NCBI GenBank assembly: GCA_021202835.1
Contig: JAJQCI010000079.1
Span: forward strand, 1 to 11,614
From: Clostridiales bacterium
GTDB lineage: Bacteria > Bacillota > Clostridia > Lachnospirales > CAG-274
Reading direction: 5' to 3'
Length of the DNA stretch: 11,614 nucleotides
Each line of letters starts with the position of its first letter. Positions within the stretch are counted from its first letter, which is position 1. Shown here in pieces: positions 6,655-11,614 of this stretch. The notes under the pieces were generated by a model that saw only the letters and a program-made list of their open reading frames with translations, was not told the origin of the DNA and ran no database searches. Made by a program: the position numbers and the translations under genes.

Positions 6655-7626
6655 TTGTGCATAAGATATGAAATATTAAGGCTTCTTATGGAAGATGGGG
6701 GCTTTATTTCAGGCAGTGATATAGGAAAGAAATTCAATATGACAAGGGCGGCTGTTTGGAAGCATATAGACAGGCTTAAAAAGGAAGGCTATATAATCAG
6801 GTCGGTCGAAAACAGAGGCTACTGTTATATGGGAAGAACCGACATTATAAACGGTGAAGAGCTTAAAAGACAGCTTAAAACGGATTTTACAGGCAAAGAA
6901 CTTTATTATTACAGGAGTGTAGGCTCCACAAACGACAAGGCTAAGGAGCTTGCCGAAGAGGGCTGTTCCGACGGAACGGTTGTTATTGCCGAGGAGCAGT
7001 TTAAGGGCAGGGGCCGCCGGGGCAGAAGCTGGAATTCGGAAACCGGCTCGGCGGTAGCTGTGAGCATACTTTTAAGGCCCGGTTTTCCTCCCGAATATGC
7101 GCCGAATCTTACGCTTATTTTAGGTATGGCGGTAAACAAAACCGTGAGAGCTTTGGGCTGTGAAAGCTTTATAAAATGGCCCAACGACATTGTTGCAGGC
7201 GGCAGGAAGCTATGCGGAATTTTAGTTGAAATGGCAACAGAGGAAAGGGAAATAAAATATGTTGTCTGCGGAGTGGGCATAAATGTTTCAAACAAAGATT
7301 TTCCCGATGAAATCAAGGAAACCGCCACCTCTGTTTTTATCGAAACGGGAAAAGAATTTTTAAGGCAGGATGTTATAAGGTCTGTTTTGGAAAATTTCGA
7401 AGTATATTATAAGGAATATGAAAAGAGCGGCTTCGAAGCCTTTAGGGAAAGATATAACAGCGAATGTATTAATATAGGCAGAGAGCTCAAAGCCATCTTC
7501 AGAGACAGCGAGATTATAGGCGTCGGTGTGGGTGTAAACGACATGGGAGAGCTTATTATAAGAGAAAAAGACGGAAAAGAAAGGACGCTTCGCTCAGGCG
7601 AGGTGTCTGTGAGAGGTGTTTATTAA
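6655..7626 (+). CDS. birA: Biotin-[acetyl-CoA-carboxylase] ligase / biotin operon repressor
   Basis: This bifunctional protein of 323 residues makes biotinyl-AMP and attaches biotin to a lysine of carboxylase carrier proteins. It also has a DNA-binding N-terminus, a winged helix-turn-helix at about 5-60 (SGSDIGKKFNMTRAAVWKHI). The catalytic core carries SVGSTND (88-94), the biotinyl-AMP loop GRGRRGR (118-124), KWPNDI (174-179) and GRKLCGILVE (183-192), where Lys185 matches the catalytic lysine. The C-terminal SH3-like domain (about 275-320) is complete. The start is TTG at 6655, chosen because GGAGGTGA (6642-6649) sits five bases before it and the helix-turn-helix begins right after; no ATG fits as well. 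It is the first gene of a five- or six-gene run and ends at the base before the next ATG. Confidence 0.96.
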   Translation: MCIRYEILRLLMEDGGFISGSDIGKKFNMTRAAVWKHIDRLKKEGYIIRSVENRGYCYMGRTDIINGEELKRQLKTDFTGKELYYYRSVGSTNDKAKELAEEGCSDGTVVIAEEQFKGRGRRGRSWNSETGSAVAVSILLRPGFPPEYAPNLTLILGMAVNKTVRALGCESFIKWPNDIVAGGRKLCGILVEMATEEREIKYVVCGVGINVSNKDFPDEIKETATSVFIETGKEFLRQDVIRSVLENFEVYYKEYEKSGFEAFRERYNSECINIGRELKAIFRDSEIIGVGVGVNDMGELIIREKDGKERTLRSGEVSVRGVY

Positions 7627-7974
7627 ATGATAACAGCAGACGAAAGAGAATACGGAAAATCGGTTATTTGCGCCGCAAGCGTATATAAACAGAAATATTT
7701 TTTTAATGACAAATATTCGGGTTTGCCGGAGGAAATAAAAAAAGAAATAAGAGTAAAGGTTGTTACACTTGCGGAAAAGCTTCACTGCATATTTATAATG
7801 GGTTTTTATGACGACGGAGAGATTTATTTTGAAACAAGGGCAGAGGAAGGAGACTTCGCCTTTGACGAAATAGGGGCGGCTTTGGAGGCCGAGCGGCTTA
7901 AGAGAAGCGAAAGAGAGCTTATTTCCCGGCTGGGAGTTTGGTACACTGTTTTTAAGTCGGGTAAAGCCTTATGA
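7627..7974 (+). CDS. Uncharacterised conserved 115-residue protein between birA and dusB
   Basis: This is a soluble, acidic/basic-rich protein of 115 residues with no signal peptide or membrane segment. Its N-terminal half carries VICAASVYKQKYFFNDKYSGLP followed by a helix (EEIKKEIRVKVVTLAEKL). Then comes a likely beta segment (CIFIMGFYDDGEIYFETRAEE), an acidic DFAFDEIGAA stretch and a final basic helix ending LGVWYTVFKSG. I have seen similar small proteins next to birA in Clostridia, possibly the DUF6145 group; that name is from memory and uncertain. The ATG follows the birA stop with no gap, AGAGGTG (7612-7618) lies eight bases upstream, and its end overlaps dusB by four bases (ATGA). Translation is therefore probably coupled. 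No function can be given. Confidence 0.8.
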   Translation: MITADEREYGKSVICAASVYKQKYFFNDKYSGLPEEIKKEIRVKVVTLAEKLHCIFIMGFYDDGEIYFETRAEEGDFAFDEIGAALEAERLKRSERELISRLGVWYTVFKSGKAL

Positions 7975-8924
7975 AAATAGGAAATGTAACTGCAGACGGA
8001 AATATTTTTTTGGCCCCTATGGCAGGTGTAACCGACAAGGTTTTCAGAAATCTATGCAGAGAGCAGGGCGCCGCCCTGAGCTATACCGAAATGGTAAGCG
8101 GCAAGGGGCTTATGTATAACAGCAAAAACACAGAGAGTCTTCTTGAAAGGGGCGAAAGCGAAGTGCCCTACGCCGTTCAGCTTTTCGGCTCTGAGCCTGA
8201 AATTTTAAGCGAAGCTATGAAAAGGCTTGAACAGCAGGGCGTGGAGATTTTCGATATAAATATGGGCTGCCCTGCGCCTAAAATAGTAAAAAACGGTGAG
8301 GGAAGCGCCCTTATGGATAAGCCCCTTCTTGTGGGAGAGATAGTAAAAAAATGTGCCGAAGGGGTCAAGGCTCCCGTTACGGTAAAAATAAGAAAGGGCT
8401 TTCACAGTGAAAATGCCGTTGAAATTGCCCGAATATGCGAGGAAAGCGGAGCCGCCGCAATAGCCCTTCACGGAAGAACGAGGGATGAGTTTTACAGCGG
8501 AGCCGCCGATTGGAAAATTATAAAACAGGTTAAGGAGGCGGTTAAAATTCCCGTTATAGGAAACGGCGACGTGACAAGCGGTGAGAGGGCGGCGGCTATG
8601 CTTAACGAAACAGGGTGCGACGCTGTTATGGTCGGCCGGGGAGCTATGGGGAACCCCTTTGTTTTCAGGGAAATAAATGAATATTTAAAAACAGGAGCGA
8701 AGCACCCTAAGCCCACATTTGAGGAAAGGCTTAATATGGCGCTTAAGCATATGGAGCTTCTGGCCGAATATAAGGGCGAGCGGACAGCCGTCAGAGAGAT
8801 GCGCAGTCACTTAAGCTGGTATATAAAGGGGCTTAAAGGCGCCGCATCAGCACGAACGGAAATAAACAGAGCCGAAACCCGGTCTGAAATGAGGGACATT
8901 TTAAAAAGGCTGTTTTCGGAATAA
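7971..8924 (+). CDS. dusB: tRNA-dihydrouridine synthase (DusB type)
   Basis: This FMN enzyme of 317 residues reduces uridines in the tRNA D-loop using NADPH. The TIM-barrel motifs are all in place: FLAPMAGVTD (13-22) for FMN, PYAVQLFGSEP (66-76), and DINMGCPAPKIVKNGEGSAL (95-114) with the catalytic Cys100. They continue with the flavin-contacting KIRKG (139-143), HGRTR (167-171), GNGDV (197-201) and VGRGAMGNPF (221-230). The C-terminal helical tRNA-binding part (about 240-315) is complete. The ATG overlaps the preceding stop by four bases and has no strong ribosome binding site, which suggests translational coupling. Firmicute DusB proteins form one of the main Dus groups; the exact uridine position modified is not decided by the sequence. 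Confidence 0.96.
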   Translation: MKIGNVTADGNIFLAPMAGVTDKVFRNLCREQGAALSYTEMVSGKGLMYNSKNTESLLERGESEVPYAVQLFGSEPEILSEAMKRLEQQGVEIFDINMGCPAPKIVKNGEGSALMDKPLLVGEIVKKCAEGVKAPVTVKIRKGFHSENAVEIARICEESGAAAIALHGRTRDEFYSGAADWKIIKQVKEAVKIPVIGNGDVTSGERAAAMLNETGCDAVMVGRGAMGNPFVFREINEYLKTGAKHPKPTFEERLNMALKHMELLAEYKGERTAVREMRSHLSWYIKGLKGAASARTEINRAETRSEMRDILKRLFSE

Positions 8925-8945
8925 TAATTAAGGAGAGTGAAACAG

Positions 8946-10604
8946 GTGGGTAAATATTTTATAAACGGTGTTCAGAGAGAATTTAAAGAGGGAGCAAAAT
9001 ATATCGATATTGCAAGGGAAATACAGGGGGAATATGCCCATGACATTATGCTTTTCGACGTCGGAGGAAAGCTGAGGGAGTTAAGCCAGCCTGTTTCTGA
9101 CGGAGCAAGGCTTAAGGCAATAACCTCAGCCGACAAAATCGGTATGGACTGTTACAGGCGAAGCTGTGTTTTTATGCTTATGAAAGCCGTTTACAACACG
9201 GCAGGTCTTGACAAAATAGAAAAGGTTAAGGTTCTTTATAATATGGGAACAAGCCTTTATATTGAAATTTTGGGAGACGTTATAGTAGATAAGGAGTTCG
9301 CCGAAAAAGCTGAAAGCCTTATGAGAAAATATGTTGAAAGCGATATTCCCGTTAAAAAGAAGGCTATGGCTACCGACGATGCCGTTTCCCTTTTCGAAAA
9401 ATATAAAATGAATGACAAAAAGACTCTTCTTGAGTTCAGAAGCTCGTCTATGGTAAATATTTACAGCATAGGCAAATTTGACGACTATTATTTCGGAGCT
9501 ATGGTTTATTCAACGGGCTTTTTGAAATATTTCAGCCTTTCGCCCTATGAAGGAGGGCTTCTTTTGAACCTTCCCGATGTAAAGAATCCCGAAAAGGCCT
9601 TGGAATTTAAGCCTATGCCCAAAATTTTCAAAACCCTTAAGGAATCTACGGCGAATTTAAGAAAAATGGGGGTTGAAACCGTAGGGGCTTTAAACAGGAA
9701 AATCGTCAAGGGAGAGCTTGAAGAAATTATTGTTACTCAGGAAACTCTTATGGAGAGGAAAATTGCGGAAATTGCCGATATGATAGAAGAAAGGGGAAAG
9801 TGCCGCTTTGTGCTTATTGCCGGGCCGTCCTCTTCGGGAAAGACAACCTTTTCAAGAAGGCTTTCAATTCAGCTTACCGCTTTGGGACGCCGTCCCCACC
9901 CTATTTCACTTGACGACTATTTCATAAACTATGATGAAATGCCCCTTGATGAAAACGGCGACCCTGACAGAGAAAACATAGGCGCCCTAGATCTTAAGCT
10001 TTTTGCAAGTGATATGGGAAAGCTTTTAAAGGGCGAAAAAATCGAACTGCCCCACTATAATTTTAAAACCAGAAGGCGTGAATATAACGGCAGATTTGTC
10101 AGAATGAGAGAAAATGATATTTTCGTTATTGAGGGTATTCACGGCTTAAACGATCAGCTTTCATGCAGTATGCCCGAGGAAACAAAGTTTAAAATTTATG
10201 TGAGCCCCATAACTCAGCTTAACATAGACGAAAGAAACAGAGTTCCCACAACAGACGGCAGACTTATAAGGCGAATAGTGAGAGATTCCAGAACGAGAAA
10301 CACAGACGCCAGAACTACAATTTCTTGGTGGCCCGGAGTAAGAAAGGGCGAAGAAAAAAATATATTCCCATATCAGGAAAGTGCCGATGTTATTTTTAAT
10401 TCATCCTTGGTATATGAGCTTTCAGCCCTTAAGCTTTTGGCCGAACCCCTTTTGTATGCCGTGCCTAAAGACTGCCCCGAATATTTGGAGGCAAAGCGGC
10501 TTCTTAAGTTTTTCAACTATGTTCTGGCTACCGACAGCGGCAATATACCGGCCACATCTCTTGTCAGGGAATTTATAGGGGGAAGCTGTTTTGATGCAAC
10601 GTAA
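8946..10604 (+). CDS. TGS-domain nucleoside (uridine) kinase-like ATPase
   Basis: The protein has about 552 residues. It carries an N-terminal TGS domain (about 1-60) and a ThrRS second-additional-domain-like middle (about 60-230), without aminoacylation catalytic parts. A C-terminal phosphoribulokinase/uridine kinase domain has a Walker A of AGPSSSGKTTF near residue 292, a DDYF motif near 323 and the VIEGIHGLND strand near 394. Such fused kinases are common in Clostridia and are usually called nucleoside kinases; the true substrate is not known from sequence. A frame opens at GTG 8937, but AGGAG (8931-8935) would then be one base from it. GTG 8946 has a normal ten-base spacing and starts MGKYFINGVQREF, which fits a TGS beginning, so 8946 is chosen. 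It lies 21 bases after dusB and overlaps the SDR gene. Confidence 0.9.
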   Translation: MGKYFINGVQREFKEGAKYIDIAREIQGEYAHDIMLFDVGGKLRELSQPVSDGARLKAITSADKIGMDCYRRSCVFMLMKAVYNTAGLDKIEKVKVLYNMGTSLYIEILGDVIVDKEFAEKAESLMRKYVESDIPVKKKAMATDDAVSLFEKYKMNDKKTLLEFRSSSMVNIYSIGKFDDYYFGAMVYSTGFLKYFSLSPYEGGLLLNLPDVKNPEKALEFKPMPKIFKTLKESTANLRKMGVETVGALNRKIVKGELEEIIVTQETLMERKIAEIADMIEERGKCRFVLIAGPSSSGKTTFSRRLSIQLTALGRRPHPISLDDYFINYDEMPLDENGDPDRENIGALDLKLFASDMGKLLKGEKIELPHYNFKTRRREYNGRFVRMRENDIFVIEGIHGLNDQLSCSMPEETKFKIYVSPITQLNIDERNRVPTTDGRLIRRIVRDSRTRNTDARTTISWWPGVRKGEEKNIFPYQESADVIFNSSLVYELSALKLLAEPLLYAVPKDCPEYLEAKRLLKFFNYVLATDSGNIPATSLVREFIGGSCFDAT

Positions 10605-11331
10605 TAAAACGGTTTTGATAACAGGTTCGTCAAGAGGCATAGGCAGGGCTGCTGCCCTTGCCTTTGCCGCCGACGGATATAATGTTATTCTCAACTGCGT
10701 TAAAAATAAAACCGAAATGGAAAAAACGGCGGAGGAAATAAGGCGGATGGGGGGCAAAGTCTCCGGCTTCTGCTGTGATGTTTCCGACTGTAAGGCTGTT
10801 GAAGAAATGTTTGACAAAATAAATAAAAGCTTCGGCGGCGTGGAGGTTCTCGTAAACAACGCCGGTGTAAGCTTTTACGGCCTTTTTCAGGATATGACGG
10901 AGGAAGAGCGCCGAAAGGTTATAGGTATTAATCTTATGGGCGTGTTTAATGTGACAGGCTGTGTTCTGCCATATATGATTTCAAATAAAAAGGGAGCTAT
11001 TATAAACATTTCTTCTATTTGGGGAAATGTCGGGGGCTCCTGCGAGGCGGTTTATTCGGCTTCAAAGGGTGGAGTAAACGCCTTTACGAGGGCGCTGGGC
11101 AAGGAGCTGGGCCCCTGCGGAATAAGAGTAAACGCCGTGAGCTGCGGCTGTATAAACACGGATATGAACAATAACCTAAGCCCCGAGGAAAAGGCGGCCT
11201 TGGCCGGCGAAATACCCCTTATGCGCTTCGGCGAAGCCGGTGAGATAGCCAAGCTTGTACTATTTTTGGCTTCGGAAGCCGCTTCATATATAAACGGACA
11301 AATTATAACCGCCGACGGAGGATTTTTGTAA
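10594..11331 (+). CDS. SDR-family reductase, FabG-like; candidate EF-P 5-aminopentanone reductase (YmfI-like)
   Basis: This is a short-chain dehydrogenase/reductase of 245 residues. It has the NADPH-binding TGSSRGIG near the N-terminus, Asp of CDVSD, NNAG, and the catalytic triad Ser (ISSIWG), Tyr and Lys in YSASK with the normal Ser-Tyr spacing of 13. It ends with the usual GQIITADGGFL. The ISSIWGNVGGSCEAVYSASKG block is typical of a Firmicute group annotated as the reductase that finishes the 5-aminopentanol modification of elongation factor P, not of classic FabG (SSVVG). No fatty-acid genes are nearby, which favours that reading, but the substrate remains an inference. A TTG at 10591 is also possible. 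ATG 10594 is preferred, with GGGGG (10578-10582) eleven bases before it. It overlaps the kinase end by eleven bases. Confidence 0.9.
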   Translation: MQRNKTVLITGSSRGIGRAAALAFAADGYNVILNCVKNKTEMEKTAEEIRRMGGKVSGFCCDVSDCKAVEEMFDKINKSFGGVEVLVNNAGVSFYGLFQDMTEEERRKVIGINLMGVFNVTGCVLPYMISNKKGAIINISSIWGNVGGSCEAVYSASKGGVNAFTRALGKELGPCGIRVNAVSCGCINTDMNNNLSPEEKAALAGEIPLMRFGEAGEIAKLVLFLASEAASYINGQIITADGGFL

Positions 11332-11389
11332 CCGAATTTCCCTTTTCGACATAGTATGTACTATGAAAAGACGAAGGGAGGAAAATCGG
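11332..11389 (+). promoter_or_regulatory. Long inverted repeat over the ribosome binding site of the last gene
   Basis: CCGAATTTCC (11332-11341) pairs with GGAAAATCGG (11380-11389) at nine of ten positions. Inside, CTTTT (11342-11346) pairs with AAAAG (11366-11370) and CATAGTA (11350-11356) with TACTATG (11359-11365). The right arm contains the GAAGGGAGG ribosome binding site (11373-11381). No T run follows, so it is not a plain terminator. It may hold translation down, protect the mRNA end or bind a protein. A weak promoter-like pair, TTGTAA (11326-11331) and CATAGT (11350-11355) with an 18-base spacer, overlaps it. Confidence 0.65.
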
Positions 11390-11390
11390 A

Positions 11391-11614
11391 ATGTCAGAGT
11401 GTTCATTCATTGACAGCATAAGAAGATTTATAGGCCAGACTGTAACAGTATTCACAACAAGCGGCGGCCTTTCCGGCGAAGGCTTTACAGGAGTTCTTGC
11501 CTCGGTAAGTGACTGCTCCGTTAAGCTTATTACGGATATAGGCGAAGCGCCGGCCTGCCCCGTCGGAAGCGAATGCAGCGGAAGATGCGCTCCGAGGGGA
11601 GGCTGCCGCTGTTC
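11391..11614 (+). CDS. Small cysteine-rich protein, partial at the right edge
   Basis: An open frame of 74 codons starts at ATG 11391, nine bases after GAAGGGAGG, and runs off the window. It begins MSECSFIDSIRRFIGQ, then TVTVFTTSGG and GFTGVLASVSDCSVKLITDI, which look like beta strands of a small barrel. A cysteine cluster follows with pattern C-x5-C-x3-C-x5-C-x-C (Cys56, 62, 66, 72, 74), plus Cys4 and Cys42. No signal peptide or membrane segment is seen. The cluster could bind metal or form cross-links, as in some spore-coat or redox-related small proteins. I do not recognise a named family with certainty and give no function. It stands 59 bases after the SDR gene, same strand, and may be co-transcribed or use its own start. 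Confidence 0.75.
   Translation, partial: MSECSFIDSIRRFIGQTVTVFTTSGGLSGEGFTGVLASVSDCSVKLITDIGEAPACPVGSECSGRCAPRGGCRC

Noticed and set aside
6909..7328. Minus-strand frame of 139 codons opposite birA
   Set aside because: Serine/proline-rich composition expected of an antisense shadow; birA is complete and clearly coding on the other strand.
10422..10859. Minus-strand frame of 145 codons over the kinase-SDR junction
   Set aside because: Shadow of two well-supported genes; no start signal and no domain.
1..11614. CRISPR array, tRNA, rRNA, insertion sequence or phage integration site
   Set aside because: No regularly spaced repeats, tRNA-like cloverleaf with CCA/T-loop consensus, transposase or integrase coding was seen on either strand; the junction at 1776-1830 lacks tRNA consensus bases.

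Overview
The window looks like a chromosome segment of a low-to-medium GC Firmicute of class Clostridia (Lachnospirales/Eubacteriales-like). The reasons are frequent ATA and AGA/AGG codons, strong AGGAGG-type ribosome binding sites, TTG and GTG starts, and a birA - small protein - dus - TGS/uridine kinase gene order. No phage, IS, CRISPR, tRNA or rRNA signal was found. Species cannot be told from the sequence alone.

Left part (1-1653, minus strand): a partial membrane sensor, with an outer Cache-like domain between two membrane helices followed by two PAS-like domains. It runs off the left edge, so its output domain is not visible. Its frame is broken by a 7-T run that also matches a -1 slippery heptamer. 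Facing it across 1654-1863 are two well-formed divergent promoters. The rightward transcript would begin with a compact three-way-junction fold (1776-1830).

Middle part (1864-6008, plus strand): a tight three-gene set made of a GtrB/CsbB-like polyprenyl-phosphate glycosyltransferase, a GtrA/GtcA-like four-helix protein and a YfhO-like GT-C membrane protein. In Bacillus and Listeria these three families form a three-component pathway. A sugar is loaded on undecaprenyl phosphate inside, flipped, and transferred outside to a cell-wall polymer such as lipoteichoic acid. Here yfhO is split by one in-frame TAA at 4200-4202. A terminator follows at 6015-6050. The start of this module carries a palindromic element, and a shortened, inverted copy of it sits just behind the module (6061-6078).

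Next come a small membrane protein of the CmpB-like 'ABC transporter type IV' family (6129-6512) with its own terminator, then a promoter and a housekeeping run on the plus strand: birA (TTG start), an uncharacterised 115-residue protein, dusB, a TGS-domain nucleoside kinase and an SDR reductase that resembles the EF-P 5-aminopentanone reductase (YmfI) group. These are spaced by a few bases or overlap, so they are probably co-transcribed. The window ends in the start of a small cysteine-rich protein (11391-) whose leader forms a long inverted repeat that covers its ribosome binding site.

The two broken reading frames both lie in the accessory surface/sensor half; all five complete genes of the housekeeping half are intact.
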